Positions 45,633 through 59,227 of a stretch of DNA of 64,000 bases are shown one piece after another. The notes beneath the pieces are model-generated. The model searched no databases. It was given only the letters and a program-made list of their open reading frames with translations, and had not been told where the DNA came from. The DNA lies in assembly GCF_002982075.1 (NCBI RefSeq), contig NZ_PUEJ01000003.1, positions 372,001 through 436,000 on the forward strand, written 5' to 3'. Origin of the DNA: Labrys okinawensis. Its GTDB lineage: Bacteria; Pseudomonadota; Alphaproteobacteria; Rhizobiales; Labraceae. Each line of letters starts with the position of its first letter. Within the stretch, counting starts at the first letter, position 1. Both the position numbers and the translations under genes were made by a program.

Positions 45633-45869
45633 GGCCGCCTTCTGCATGGGAGGGGTTACCAAGGAGATATGGCTCTGCTTCCCTAATGTCTTGAATAGAT
45701 CTCGTTTGGTTAGAAAATAAAGAATTCATTTCTGTATTTTCAGTCTAAAGTATATATTGTGATAAATTTATAGTTCGTTTTTCGGTCTATATAATTCGAA
45801 AATCTGGACAATATAGAGGAATTGTGACAGTGATTTCTTGCCGATCAACGTCGTGATGAGGTGGGGATC
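45633..45869 (+). promoter_or_regulatory. AT-rich leader upstream of the outer-membrane protein gene
   Basis: The last 150 bases or so are strikingly AT-rich (TATATATTGTGATAAATTTA near 45750) against a GC-rich background. This fits a strong promoter and an untranslated leader for an abundant envelope protein. No exact -35/-10 pair is claimed. Confidence 0.5.
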
Positions 45870-46559
45870 ATGAGAAGAATCGTTCTGGCGGCACTCTTTC
45901 TTGCGCCGATGCCGGCACTCTCGGCAGACCTTGCACCCGCTCCCGTGGAGCCTATCGTACCGGTGACGCCCTTCAGCTGGACCGGCTTCTATGTCGGCGC
46001 CCATATCGGCTATGGCTGGGGGCGGGAAAAGGATGATTTGAGCAGGTCGGCGCCCGTGCCGGCCGACAGCTTCAACGTCGATGGCGTGCTTGGTGGTCTG
46101 CATGCCGGCTACAACGAACAGTTCTCCAACAATATCGTCGTCGGTTTGGAAGGCGACATCGACCTCAGCAGCATCAAGGGCAGCCATACGGTCATCGATG
46201 CCCAGAACGGCAACAGTCGGCTGCATATGACCAATCGCTGGCAGGGCTCGGTCCGCGCACGTCTTGGTTATGCCTTCGATCGGATTCTGGTTTATGCCAC
46301 CAGCGGTGTTGCCTTCGGCGATATTCGCGAGCGCTGGAACCTCTTCGACGGCGATGTCGTGGGTTCTTCCACCAAGACCAAGGTGGGGTGGACTGTCGGC
46401 GGCGGGGTCGAATATGCCTTCACCGACAATTGGATCGGCCGCGTCGAGGTGCGCTATACCGATTTCGGCAAGTCGCGCTTCCGCGTGGCGCCCGATACCC
46501 GCTTCAAGGCCGGCTTCCACGAGACGGTCGCACTGGTCGGCATCAGCTACAAATTCTGA
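45870..46559 (+). CDS. Outer-membrane beta-barrel protein, Omp25/31-like
   Basis: 229 residues with a signal peptide (RRIVLAALFLAPMPALSA, cleavage before DLAP), then an eight-strand barrel opening with WTGFYVGAHIGYGWG and ending in the C-terminal aromatic ISYKF. Internal strands such as RWQGSVRARLGYAFDRILVY and GWTVGGGVEYAFTDNW are typical of the Rhizobiales Omp25/31 porin-like family. A GTG nine bases upstream is less likely than the ATG. Such proteins are abundant structural outer-membrane proteins. Confidence 0.92.
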   Translation: MRRIVLAALFLAPMPALSADLAPAPVEPIVPVTPFSWTGFYVGAHIGYGWGREKDDLSRSAPVPADSFNVDGVLGGLHAGYNEQFSNNIVVGLEGDIDLSSIKGSHTVIDAQNGNSRLHMTNRWQGSVRARLGYAFDRILVYATSGVAFGDIRERWNLFDGDVVGSSTKTKVGWTVGGGVEYAFTDNWIGRVEVRYTDFGKSRFRVAPDTRFKAGFHETVALVGISYKF

Positions 46560-46668
46560 GCAGGGCGGGCAGGGGCGCAGCGACCTCCTGCCGCTGTCTC
46601 GTCTCCGCCGCCTTCCGCCGTCTGCCACAGCCCGTTAAGCTGAGGCGGAAGCGGAGTTCACGGCCGGC

Positions 46669-46998
46669 ATGAAATCGATTCTGTTCTATGCGTTGGCGGC
46701 CGTCGGCGAGATCGGCGGCTGCTATGCTTTCTGGAGTTGGCTTCGCCTGGGCAAGCCGGCCTGGTGGCTGGTGCCGGGCACAGCCGCGCTCATCGCCTTT
46801 GCCTTTTTGCTGACGCAGATCGAGACGGAGGCGGCGGGTCGGGCCTATGCCGCCTATGGCGGCATCTATATCGGCGCCTCGCTCCTGTGGCTGTGGGCCG
46901 TCGAAGGGATCAGGCCCGATCGCTGGGACCTGATCGGGGCGGTTCTGTGCCTTGCGGGCATGGCCGTCATCCTGTTCGCGCCCCACCGTACTGCTTGA
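46669..46998 (+). CDS. YnfA family membrane protein (UPF0060)
   Basis: 109 residues, four membrane spans, matching YnfA throughout: [20 protein letters not shown], the [18 protein letters not shown] block and [16 protein letters not shown]. The family is related to small multidrug transporters; its role is unproven. It converges on nagA with only eight bases between stops. Confidence 0.92.
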   Translation: MKSILFYALAAVGEIGGCYAFWSWLRLGKPAWWLVPGTAALIAFAFLLTQIETEAAGRAYAAYGGIYIGASLLWLWAVEGIRPDRWDLIGAVLCLAGMAVILFAPHRTA

Positions 46999-47006
46999 CG
47001 GTCGCT

Positions 47007-48158
47007 TCACCCGGCCAGCTTGCGACCGCCCACCCACACGCCGCGTGCGGTCAGGTTTTCGTCGAGATGCACCAGATCGGCGCGATAGCGCGGCGCCAGC
47101 CGCCCGCGACGGTTGTCGAGGCGCAGGAACTGGGCGGGATAGAGGCTGGCCATACGCAGGGCTTCGCCGAGACCGACGCCGAGATGGCCGATGCTGTAGC
47201 GCAGCGCCGCATCCATGGTCAGGTCGGAGCCGGCGAGCGTGCCGTCTTCCAGTGTCAGGGCGCCGTTGCGCCTTGTGACCTTGCGCCCGTTGAGATGGAA
47301 GACATCGTTGGCATCGCCGGCGGTCGGCATGGCATCGGTGACGAGGAACAGCCGCCCCGGCGCCTTCTTTGCCCGCAGGGCCAGCGAGAGCGAGCCTGGA
47401 TGGACATGGAGGCCATCGGCGATGATGCCGGCCCACAGGCCGCCATGGTCGAGGGCGGCGCCGGTGACGCCGGGATGGCGGCCCTGCAGGGGCGACATCG
47501 CGTTGAAGAGATGGGTGATGCCGGTGGCGCCGGCATCCGCCGCCGCCATCACCGCTTCATAGCTGGTGTCGGTATGGCCGAGGCTGACGATCACACCCCC
47601 GTCTACCAGGCGCCGGATCAGGTGAAGCGGCGCATTTTCCGGCGCCACCGTGAGCAGGACGGTTTCGATGCCGCTGCCGAGGATGAGTTCGACATCCGCG
47701 TCCGTCAGGGGCCGGATCAGGGCGGGGTCGTGGGCGCCCTTGCGCGGTACCGAGAGGAAAGGGCCTTCGAGATGAATGCCGGCCATGCCCGGTACCCCGT
47801 CGGCAATCGCCTGGCGGGCGGCCGCGATAGCTCTCTTCATGCCCTCGGCCGTATCGGTGATATAGGTCGGCAGCAGGGCGGTGCTGCCATGCCGCCGATG
47901 CGCCGCGACCATGCCCTCGAGTGTCGCCACGTCGGGCGACTGGTTGAACAGAAAGCCGCCGCCGCCATTGACCTGGGCGTCGACGAAGCCGGGGGCCAGC
48001 ACGCCGGAGGGCAGGGTAGTCACGGCGGCATGGGAGGGAATGTCGGCCCGTGGCACCAGGCCGACGATGATATCGGCCTCCACCAACACGGCGTGGCCCT
48101 CGACAAAAGTCTCGCCATTGAACAGGCGGGGAGCGACAAGAGCATCGAGCGACATCAT
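47007..48158 (-). CDS. nagA: N-acetylglucosamine-6-phosphate deacetylase NagA
   Basis: 383 residues. Metal and substrate motifs are in order: GFVDAQVNGGGG, GIHLEGPFLS (metal Glu), SLGHTDTSYE, HLFNAMSP, GIIADGLHVHP and FLVTDAMPTAG (catalytic Asp). It deacetylates GlcNAc-6-phosphate to glucosamine-6-phosphate. The ATG overlaps the kinase stop (TGATG), so the pair acts in sequence: kinase, then deacetylase. The next enzyme, NagB, is not in the window. Confidence 0.94.
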   Translation of the reverse strand: MMSLDALVAPRLFNGETFVEGHAVLVEADIIVGLVPRADIPSHAAVTTLPSGVLAPGFVDAQVNGGGGFLFNQSPDVATLEGMVAAHRRHGSTALLPTYITDTAEGMKRAIAAARQAIADGVPGMAGIHLEGPFLSVPRKGAHDPALIRPLTDADVELILGSGIETVLLTVAPENAPLHLIRRLVDGGVIVSLGHTDTSYEAVMAAADAGATGITHLFNAMSPLQGRHPGVTGAALDHGGLWAGIIADGLHVHPGSLSLALRAKKAPGRLFLVTDAMPTAGDANDVFHLNGRKVTRRNGALTLEDGTLAGSDLTMDAALRYSIGHLGVGLGEALRMASLYPAQFLRLDNRRGRLAPRYRADLVHLDENLTARGVWVGGRKLAG

Positions 48159-49021
48159 CAGTGGCCCCTCTTCGCCAGCGCCAAGGCACCCGCGAGGGCA
48201 TCGCCTTTGGGTGGAACCAGGATCTCGTCGTAACGTACCGGCAGATAGGGCCGATAGGGTTCGGCGAGCCCGCCCATCAGGGCGATCCTGGGGGCGCCGA
48301 GGTCTGTCAGGCGATCGATCATGGCGACGATGGAGCCCGTGGCCCCGGCGATCAGGTGATCCGCCACCACGTCGCCGCCCGCGGCCTCGAACACCAGAGG
48401 CGCGAAGCGGCCGTAATCCCGCGGCGTGGCGGTCCTGGCCCAGATCACGGCTTCGTTCGGATCATCGTGAAAATGCGCCAGCAGGCGGCGGGTCAGGTCG
48501 CTCACCGGGCCGAGCTGGTCGACACTGAGCATGGCCGCCCTGAGTGCGGCCCGTCCGAGCACGGCGCCGGAGGCGTCGTCGCCCAGGGCGAACCCCCAGC
48601 CGCCGACCGAGGTCTCCTTGCCGTCCACCAGGGCCAGACCCTGCGAGCCCGTGCCGAGGATGAAGATGCCGCCATCCTGGCCGGCATGGGCGCCGAGGCA
48701 GGCGGTGACGGCATCCGAGGTGACGGTCAAGGCTCCATACCCGAAGGGAAAGGCGGCGATACCGTCGGCAAGGGCCGGAATATTGCCGCCCGAAAGCCCG
48801 AGGCCGGCCCGGATTTGGACCTTGGCGCCGGGCGCCAATCCGGCAGCGGCCATCGCGGCGTCGCCGGCTGCCGCGATGGCAGGGCCGGCAATCTCGGTGC
48901 CGAGGGTCAGGTTGGAGGAGCCCGACAGGCCTTCGCCGATCAGCCTGTCGTTCGCGTCGTAGAGGCGCGCTCGCGTATTGGTGCCGCCGCCGTCGACCGC
49001 GAGAAAATATATAGCCGTCAT
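48158..49021 (-). CDS. BadF/BadG-type N-acetylglucosamine kinase
   Basis: 287 residues of the ASKHA sugar kinase fold: phosphate-1 loop YFLAVDGGGTNTRARL, GLGLSGGN, phosphate-2 region IFILGTGSQGLAL with GGWGFALGDDASGAVLG, and the adenosine motif ALMGGLAEP. The GGWGFxLGDxxSG block is the mark of N-acetylglucosamine/glucosamine kinases in this family. Coupling to nagA supports GlcNAc as substrate. Confidence 0.9.
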   Translation of the reverse strand: MTAIYFLAVDGGGTNTRARLYDANDRLIGEGLSGSSNLTLGTEIAGPAIAAAGDAAMAAAGLAPGAKVQIRAGLGLSGGNIPALADGIAAFPFGYGALTVTSDAVTACLGAHAGQDGGIFILGTGSQGLALVDGKETSVGGWGFALGDDASGAVLGRAALRAAMLSVDQLGPVSDLTRRLLAHFHDDPNEAVIWARTATPRDYGRFAPLVFEAAGGDVVADHLIAGATGSIVAMIDRLTDLGAPRIALMGGLAEPYRPYLPVRYDEILVPPKGDALAGALALAKRGH

Positions 49022-49390
49022 GCCTGTCTCCCAGGGCCGGGCGCCTGAGCGCTCACTGCCCTAACTCCTTGTTTCGGCGCGGTTTTGCGATTCCTGACCA
49101 TCCCCATGAAATCGCGCGGCCCCATCGCGGTGGCATATCACCATCCCCCGAGGAATTCAGCCAGGATTCCATCGGGAGCACACGCTCTCCACGACCATCG
49201 GCAACAGCATCGGGACTTTTGTGCGCACCACGCACAAGCCGCCGGAGCTATGCAGGACGAACATATGAGATGATCATGGCGGCAGTTCCGACTTAAATCA
49301 CAAGATATCAGTGTTTTTGCCTACATCTTATGCAAAAAGGGCACTCGTAACCAGGCGGCACTTGGGTTAAGGAGCACCGTCCTGGGATCA
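49022..49390. promoter_or_regulatory. Divergent intergenic region between the nagK-like gene and glgP
   Basis: 369 bases without a gene. The part near glgP (about 49270-49330) is AT-richer and probably carries the glg promoter. I see no clear operator, repeat or RNA structure in it. Confidence 0.4.
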
Positions 49391-51922
49391 ATGATCGAGA
49401 AGCGACACATGACTTCAACGTTGCACGACAAGCTCTATTCGGCCGAGGCGGCGATGGCTGTCGGTGATGACGCGGCCAAGCTGCCGGAAGCGACCGGCGA
49501 GGCACGCGCCTTCCGTGACCTGATCCTCGCCAAGCTGACCTATGCCGTCGGCAAGGACCCGATCGTGGCGCGCGACCATGACTGGCTGCGGGCCGTGAGC
49601 TTGGCACTGCGCGACCACATTGTCGACCGCTGGATGGCAACCACGCGCGGCGTCTACCGCATGGGCGGCAAGCGCGTCTATTATCTTTCGCTCGAATTCC
49701 TGATCGGCCGCCTGCTCAAGGACGGCCTCAACAATCTCGGCCTCGTCGCCACGGCCCGCGAGGCGCTGGCTTCCGTCGGCGTCGATCTCGACATGATCGC
49801 CGAGATGGAACCCGATGCCGCGCTCGGCAATGGCGGTCTCGGGCGCCTTGCCGCCTGCTTCATGGAGAGCATGGCCACCGTCGGCATCGCCGCCTATGGC
49901 TATGGCATCCGCTACGAGAACGGCCTGTTCCGCCAGAACATCGTCGATGGCTGGCAGACGGAATCGCCCGAGAACTGGCTGCAGAACGGCAATCCCTGGG
50001 AGTTCCCGCGCCGGGAAGTCGCCTATGAGGTCGGCTTCGGCGGCGCCGTCGAAGCGACGGATGGCTGGGACGGTTCGGCCGTGCACAGCTGGAAGCCGGC
50101 GGAGACCGTGCTCGCCGTTGCCCATGACACGCCGGCCGTCGGCTGGCGCGGCAACCGCGTCAATACGCTGCGCCTGTGGTCCGCCCGTTCGCTCGACCCG
50201 ATTTCGCTCGACGCCTTCAATGCCGGCGACCATATCGGCGCCCTGAACGACCGGACCAAGGTCGAATCCATTTCGCGCGTGCTCTATCCGGCCGATTCAA
50301 CCCCGGCCGGCCAGGAACTTCGGCTGCGCCAGGAATATTTCTTCACGTCCTCCTCGCTGCAGGACATCGTGCGCCGCCACCTGCAGCAGCACCGCGACAT
50401 CAAGACCCTGCCGTCCAAGGCGGCGATCCAGCTCAACGATACGCATCCGGCCATCGCGGTGGCCGAGCTGATGCGCATTCTGATCGACATTCACGGGCTG
50501 AACTGGGCCGATGCCTTCGCCATCACCCGCGAGACGATCTCCTACACCAACCACACTCTGTTGCCGGAAGCGCTGGAAACCTGGCCGGTGCCGCTGATCG
50601 AGCGGCTGCTGCCGCGGCACATGCAGATCATCTACGCCATCAATGCCCGCGTGCTGACCGAGGCGCGCGAGAGCGGCGCCTCCGATGCCATGATCGCCAC
50701 CGTCTCGATCATCGACGAGAGCCACGGCCGGCGCGTGCGCATGGGCAATCTCGCTTTCGTCGGCTCGCACAAGGTCAATGGCGTGTCCGCCCTGCATTCG
50801 GAACTGATGAAGGAAACGGTGTTCCGTGACCTCAACACGCTGTTCCCCGGCCGCATCACCAACAAGACCAACGGCATCACGCCACGGCGCTGGCTGATGA
50901 CCGCCAATCCGGGGCTGACCACGCTGCTGCGCGAAACCATCGGCGATGCCTATCTCGACGATGCCGAAAAGCTGGTGGCGCTGGAGCCCTACGCCCGGGA
51001 TAGCGCCTTCCAGGAGGCCTTCGCGGCCGTCAAGCATGCCAACAAGGCGCGCCTGGCCAAGGTGCTGCAGCAGACCGTGGGCCTGCGCGTCGACCCCTCC
51101 GCGATGTTCGACGTCCAGATCAAGCGCATCCACGAATATAAGCGCCAGCTGCTCAACATTCTCGAGACCATCGCGCTCTACAATGCCATTCGCGCCCATC
51201 CAGAGCGCGACTGGGCTCCGCGCGTGAAGATCTTTGCCGGCAAAGCGGCGGCGAGCTACACGGCTGCCAAATATGTGATCAAGCTGATCAACGACGTCGC
51301 CAAGGTGGTGAATTCGGATCCGGCCGTGCGCAACCTGCTGAAGGTCGTGTTCATGCCGAACTACAATGTCAGCCTTGCCGAAGTCATCATCCCTGCGGCC
51401 GATCTTTCCGAGCAGATCTCGACCGCAGGGCTGGAAGCCTCCGGCACGGGCAACATGAAGTTCGGGCTCAACGGCGCCCTCACCATCGGCACGCTGGACG
51501 GCGCCAATGTCGAGATGAAGGAGCATGTCGGCAACGACAACATCTTCATCTTCGGCCTGAAGGCGCATGAGGTCGAGGAGCGCAAGCGCCAGGGCCGCAA
51601 TCCGGCTGACGCCATCGCGGCTTCGCCGGCCCTGGCCGAGGTGCTCGATGCGGTGGAAGGCGGCGTGTTCTCGCCGACCGACCGCGAACGGCATCGCGGC
51701 ACGGTGCAGTCGCTGCGCTCCAGCGACTGGTTCTTCGTCACCGACGATTTCGACGCCTACGCCGCCATGCAGCGCAATGTCGATACGCTCTGGGCTACCA
51801 AGCCCGCCTGGCGGGAAAAGTCGATCCTCAACGTCGCGCGCATGGGCTGGTTCTCCTCCGACCGCACCATTCGCGAATATGCCGACGAGATCTGGGGCGT
51901 GCAGACGACGGCGACGGAATAG
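49391..51922 (+). CDS. glgP: Glycogen phosphorylase GlgP
   Basis: 843 residues (837 if the second ATG at 49409 is used; neither start has a strong ribosome site). Family blocks are YYLSLEFLIGR, ALGNGGLGRLAACFM, IQLNDTHPAIAVAELMR, TNHTLLPEALETWPV and the pyridoxal-phosphate lysine in SGTGNMKFGLNGALTIGTLDGANVE. It releases glucose-1-phosphate from glycogen chain ends. First gene of the rightward glg group; a terminator-like hairpin after it suggests it can be expressed apart from glgB. Confidence 0.96.
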   Translation: MIEKRHMTSTLHDKLYSAEAAMAVGDDAAKLPEATGEARAFRDLILAKLTYAVGKDPIVARDHDWLRAVSLALRDHIVDRWMATTRGVYRMGGKRVYYLSLEFLIGRLLKDGLNNLGLVATAREALASVGVDLDMIAEMEPDAALGNGGLGRLAACFMESMATVGIAAYGYGIRYENGLFRQNIVDGWQTESPENWLQNGNPWEFPRREVAYEVGFGGAVEATDGWDGSAVHSWKPAETVLAVAHDTPAVGWRGNRVNTLRLWSARSLDPISLDAFNAGDHIGALNDRTKVESISRVLYPADSTPAGQELRLRQEYFFTSSSLQDIVRRHLQQHRDIKTLPSKAAIQLNDTHPAIAVAELMRILIDIHGLNWADAFAITRETISYTNHTLLPEALETWPVPLIERLLPRHMQIIYAINARVLTEARESGASDAMIATVSIIDESHGRRVRMGNLAFVGSHKVNGVSALHSELMKETVFRDLNTLFPGRITNKTNGITPRRWLMTANPGLTTLLRETIGDAYLDDAEKLVALEPYARDSAFQEAFAAVKHANKARLAKVLQQTVGLRVDPSAMFDVQIKRIHEYKRQLLNILETIALYNAIRAHPERDWAPRVKIFAGKAAASYTAAKYVIKLINDVAKVVNSDPAVRNLLKVVFMPNYNVSLAEVIIPAADLSEQISTAGLEASGTGNMKFGLNGALTIGTLDGANVEMKEHVGNDNIFIFGLKAHEVEERKRQGRNPADAIAASPALAEVLDAVEGGVFSPTDRERHRGTVQSLRSSDWFFVTDDFDAYAAMQRNVDTLWATKPAWREKSILNVARMGWFSSDRTIREYADEIWGVQTTATE

Positions 51923-51955
51923 GCGGCGCTATCGTCGCAAGACCAGCAGGACTTG

Positions 51956-51999
51956 CATCCCGCGAGGCATGAAGCCTGGTTTCGCGGGATGTCGTTTTT
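51956..51999 (+). terminator. Terminator-like hairpin between glgP and glgB
   Basis: Arms CATCCCGCG and CGCGGGATG around an 18-base loop, followed by TCGTTTTT, 33 bases after the glgP stop. The loop is long but the stem and T-run are convincing. Confidence 0.7.
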
Positions 52000-52182
52000 G
52001 GTAAGCCCGTGTCTCGACCCATGGCCCGTGGAGCGGCGGCATCAGGCCGGCCCGGGCCATGAAACGTCTCGGTTTTTTTCGGTGGGATCGTCTGTCCCAT
52101 TGCCGTCAAAGGCCGAAACCTCCAAATTTTTCACCCTGCGGCGCTCGCGGCATAACCCATTTGGGCAGGCTGCGTTTAATCG

Positions 52183-52210
52183 TTGACCGGTGTAGCAAAA
52201 GCCCTAGCTT
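52183..52210 (+). promoter_or_regulatory. Candidate promoter upstream of glgB
   Basis: TTGACC and TAGCTT separated by 16 bases, within the 291 bases between the glgP terminator and glgB. It resembles a housekeeping-sigma promoter with a weak -10. Seen by eye only. The rest of this gap shows nothing else clear. Confidence 0.35.
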
Positions 52211-52290
52211 GTGTTCGAGAGGATCACAGGAAGACGCCTGATCGCGTAAAGACCAGGCGTTTCGATCCGGTTCGAAAAGGGGCGTAGCGC

Positions 52291-54564
<2,274 letters not shown>

Positions 54565-54674
54565 GCTGGGGAGTAGGCGTTGCATGTCTTTGGAGAGTCG
54601 CGGCCCTGCCATGGGAGCCGAGGCTGAAAAAGAAGGCAGCAGCGTCATCCCGGATTATCAGTGGGAGGAACTGT

Positions 54675-55946
54675 ATGACGGAACCGAGGCATTCGAAGGG
54701 TGGGCCGCTGGCACGTTCGGCGATGGCTTATGTGCTGGCCGGAGGCCGCGGCAGCCGCCTGATGGAACTGACCGACCGGCGCGCCAAGCCCGCGGTCTAT
54801 TTCGGAGGTAAGAGCCGTATCATCGATTTCGCCCTTTCGAATGCGATCAACTCGGGCATTCGTCGCATCGGTGTGGCTACCCAGTACAAGGCGCATTCGC
54901 TGATCCGCCATCTCAACCGCGGATGGAACTTTCTGCGGCCGGAGCGCAACGAGAGCTTCGACATCCTGCCGGCCAGCCAGCGTATTTCCGAGGACATGTG
55001 GTATCGAGGCACGGCGGACGCGGTCTACCAGAACCTCGACATCATCGACGGCACCGGCGTGGAATACATGGTCATCCTGGCGGGCGACCATATCTACAAG
55101 ATGGACTACGAGCTGATGCTCAAGCAGCATGTCGAGCAGAATGCCGATGTCACCATCGGCTGTCTCGAAGTGCCGCGCATGGAGGCCACCGGCTTTGGCG
55201 TCATGCATGTCGATGAGCAGGACCGCATCGTCGCCTTCGTGGAAAAGCCCAAGGATCCGCCCGGCATCCCCGGCAATCCGGAAATGGCTCTGGCATCGAT
55301 GGGCATCTACGTCTTCTCGATGAAGTTCCTCACCGAGGAACTCAACCGGGATGCCAACGATCCCAATTCGAGCCGCGACTTCGGCAAGGACATCATTCCC
55401 CATATCGTCAAGCATGGCAAAGCGGTGGCGCACCGCTTCCCGGCGAGCTGCGTGCGTTCCGAGCATGAGAAGGAGTCCTATTGGCGTGACGTCGGCACGG
55501 TGGACGCCTATTGGGAAGCCAATATCGATCTGACCGACGTGGTGCCCGCGCTCGATCTCTACGACCAGGAATGGCCGATCTGGACCTTCGCCGAAATTAC
55601 GCCGCCGGCTAAATTCGTGCATGACGCCGAGGGAAGGCGCGGTACGGCTATCTCCTCGCTGGTATCGGGCGGTTGCGTCGTCTCGGGGGCAACGGCCAAG
55701 CACTCGCTGCTCTATACCGGTGTGCGCATCAACTCCTATTCCAGCGTGGAAAACGCCGTGATCCTGCCCTATGTCGAGGTTGGGCGTTCGGCGCAACTCA
55801 AGAATGTGGTGATCGATCGCGGCGTGATCATCCCAGAGGGCCTCGTCGTCGGCGAAGATCCCGAACTGGATGCCAAACGCTTCCGACGGACGGACAAGGG
55901 TATCTGCCTGATCACGCAGCCCATGATCGACAAGCTGAAGCTCTGA
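54675..55946 (+). CDS. glgC: Glucose-1-phosphate adenylyltransferase GlgC
   Basis: 423 residues from an ATG behind GGGAGGA. The nucleotide-binding start [20 protein letters not shown], the active-site [22 protein letters not shown] and [18 protein letters not shown] are all present, with a left-handed helix C-terminus. It makes ADP-glucose, the committed step of glycogen synthesis, and is allosteric in related bacteria. Confidence 0.97.
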   Translation: MTEPRHSKGGPLARSAMAYVLAGGRGSRLMELTDRRAKPAVYFGGKSRIIDFALSNAINSGIRRIGVATQYKAHSLIRHLNRGWNFLRPERNESFDILPASQRISEDMWYRGTADAVYQNLDIIDGTGVEYMVILAGDHIYKMDYELMLKQHVEQNADVTIGCLEVPRMEATGFGVMHVDEQDRIVAFVEKPKDPPGIPGNPEMALASMGIYVFSMKFLTEELNRDANDPNSSRDFGKDIIPHIVKHGKAVAHRFPASCVRSEHEKESYWRDVGTVDAYWEANIDLTDVVPALDLYDQEWPIWTFAEITPPAKFVHDAEGRRGTAISSLVSGGCVVSGATAKHSLLYTGVRINSYSSVENAVILPYVEVGRSAQLKNVVIDRGVIIPEGLVVGEDPELDAKRFRRTDKGICLITQPMIDKLKL

Positions 55947-55960
55947 CGACGCGATCCGCA

Positions 55961-56003
55961 GCATTTTCTGGAAAAGTCACAAGCTTTTCGGCTAGGAAAA
56001 TGC
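55961..56003 (+). promoter_or_regulatory. Nested hairpin between glgC and glgA
   Basis: Outer arms GCATTTTC and GAAAATGC and inner arms AAAAG and CTTTT fold into one 43-base hairpin, ending 24 bases before the glgA ATG. It may be a repeat unit or an element that tunes glgA translation. There is no terminal T-run, so termination is unlikely. Confidence 0.5.
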
Positions 56004-56027
56004 GTCAACAAGAAGTTTGCGCTTTCG

Positions 56028-57464
56028 ATGATCAAAGTTCTCGCGGTTGCGTCCGAAATCCATCCGCTGATCAAGACGGGGGGGCTCGCCGACGTCGTCG
56101 GCGCGCTGCCTGCCGCCTTGAAAGGCCATGACGTGGCGGTGACGACAGTCATTCCCGGCTATCCCGCCGTGATGGCGGCAAGCGATTCCTGGCAGACGGT
56201 GGCCAAGCTGCCGGGATTTTTCGGCGGCCGCACCGCCATCAAGCGCGCCTCGATCGGCGAGCTCGACCTCTTGGCCGTGGATGCGCCGCATCTGTTCGAC
56301 CGGCCGGGAAATCCTTATGTCGACGCCGACGGGCGCGACTGGCTCGACAATCCCCAGCGCTATTGCGCCCTGTCGAGCGCGGCTGCGGAGATCTGCCACG
56401 GCCTGGTCAAGGCTTACAGGCCCGACATCGTCCATGTGCATGACTGGCAGGCAGCGATGACGCTTGCCTATCTCAATTATGCCGAGGCTGTCAGGCCGAA
56501 ATCGGTAATCACGGTGCATAATCTGGCCTTCCAGGGCCAATATCCCCGCTCCATCCTCGGCAGTCTCGGCCTGCCTCAGCGGGCCTTTGCCCTGGACGGG
56601 GTCGAGTATTACGGCATGATCGGTTTCCTGAAGGCCGGACTGCATTTTGCCGACCGCATCACCACCGTCTCGCCGCGCTATGCCGCCGAAATCAAGACGG
56701 CGGAGGCCGGCATGGGGCTGGAAGGGCTGCTGGCCGGCCGCGCCGACGTGCTCTCCGGCATCGTCAACGGTATCGACGAGCGCGTGTGGAATCCCCAGAC
56801 CGATCCGAACCTGGTCGTCAATTACGACGCCAAGTCACTGGCCAGGCGCGCGGGCAATCGCAAGGCTCTGGAAGAGCGTTTCGGCCTCGACCACGACAAC
56901 TCGCCGCTGTTTTGCCTGGTCAGTCGCATGACCTGGCAGAAAGGCATCGACATTCTCGCCGAAGCGTTGCCGCATCTGGTCTCTTCGGGGGCGCGGCTCG
57001 CCTTGCTCGGCTCCGGCGATCGGGAGTTGGAGGGCATCTTCAGGCAGGCCAGTCTCCAGCATCGCGGACGCGTCGGAGCGGTGTTCGGTTTCGACGAGGC
57101 GCTCTCGCATCTGATGTTCGGTGGCTCGGACATGACGCTGGTGCCGTCGCGCTTCGAGCCTTGTGGCCTCACCCAGCTTTACGGCCTGCGCTATGGCTGC
57201 ATTCCCGTGGTGGCGCGCGTCGGGGGACTCTCCGACACCATCGTCGATGCCAACGATGCGGCGTTGACCCTCAAGGCCGCGACCGGCGTGCAGTTCCAGC
57301 CGATCACGCCGGACATGCTGCGTGATGCGATTTCGAGAGCCATCGCGCTCTACAACGACAAGCCCGTCTGGCAGGCGATGCAGCGCCGCGGCATGGGGCT
57401 GGACCAATCCTGGGACCTCAGGGCCGCCAGCTATGCCAAGCTCTATCGCGAGTTGTTGGCATGA
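56028..57464 (+). CDS. glgA: Glycogen synthase GlgA
   Basis: 478 residues, GT5 family. The ADP-glucose-binding KTGGLADVVGALP is at residues 16-28, with VHVHDWQAA, the conserved NGIDERVWNPQTD, SRMTWQKGID and the C-terminal PSRFEPCGLTQLYGLRYG block. It adds glucose from ADP-glucose to the growing chain. The ribosome site is weak (AAGAAG), and the preceding hairpin may matter. It lies 81 bases after glgC. Confidence 0.97.
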   Translation: MIKVLAVASEIHPLIKTGGLADVVGALPAALKGHDVAVTTVIPGYPAVMAASDSWQTVAKLPGFFGGRTAIKRASIGELDLLAVDAPHLFDRPGNPYVDADGRDWLDNPQRYCALSSAAAEICHGLVKAYRPDIVHVHDWQAAMTLAYLNYAEAVRPKSVITVHNLAFQGQYPRSILGSLGLPQRAFALDGVEYYGMIGFLKAGLHFADRITTVSPRYAAEIKTAEAGMGLEGLLAGRADVLSGIVNGIDERVWNPQTDPNLVVNYDAKSLARRAGNRKALEERFGLDHDNSPLFCLVSRMTWQKGIDILAEALPHLVSSGARLALLGSGDRELEGIFRQASLQHRGRVGAVFGFDEALSHLMFGGSDMTLVPSRFEPCGLTQLYGLRYGCIPVVARVGGLSDTIVDANDAALTLKAATGVQFQPITPDMLRDAISRAIALYNDKPVWQAMQRRGMGLDQSWDLRAASYAKLYRELLA

Positions 57465-57520
57465 AGGGGGCTTGTCGGCAGCTTTTCGAGGGCGTGGGGA
57501 TGCGCTCCTCTCGCTTTTGA

Positions 57521-59188
<1,668 letters not shown>

Positions 59189-59199
59189 AGGGCGGCCGC

Positions 59200-59222
59200 C
59201 CTTCTCCCCTTGCGGGAGAAGG
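59200..59222. terminator. Repeat hairpin between convergent pgm and acyltransferase genes
   Basis: The same CCTTCTCCC/GGGAGAAGG hairpin as at 32261-32285, here a single copy in the 39-base gap between two convergent genes, so it can terminate both. Confidence 0.65.
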
Positions 59223-59227
59223 AAATC

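Noticed and set aside
45780..46628. Minus-strand frame opposite the outer-membrane protein gene
   Set aside because: Antisense to a gene with a clear signal peptide and barrel end; no domain of its own.
49022..49390. Small protein gene upstream of glgP
   Set aside because: Short overlapping frames (60-75 codons) on both strands lack ribosome sites and family likeness.
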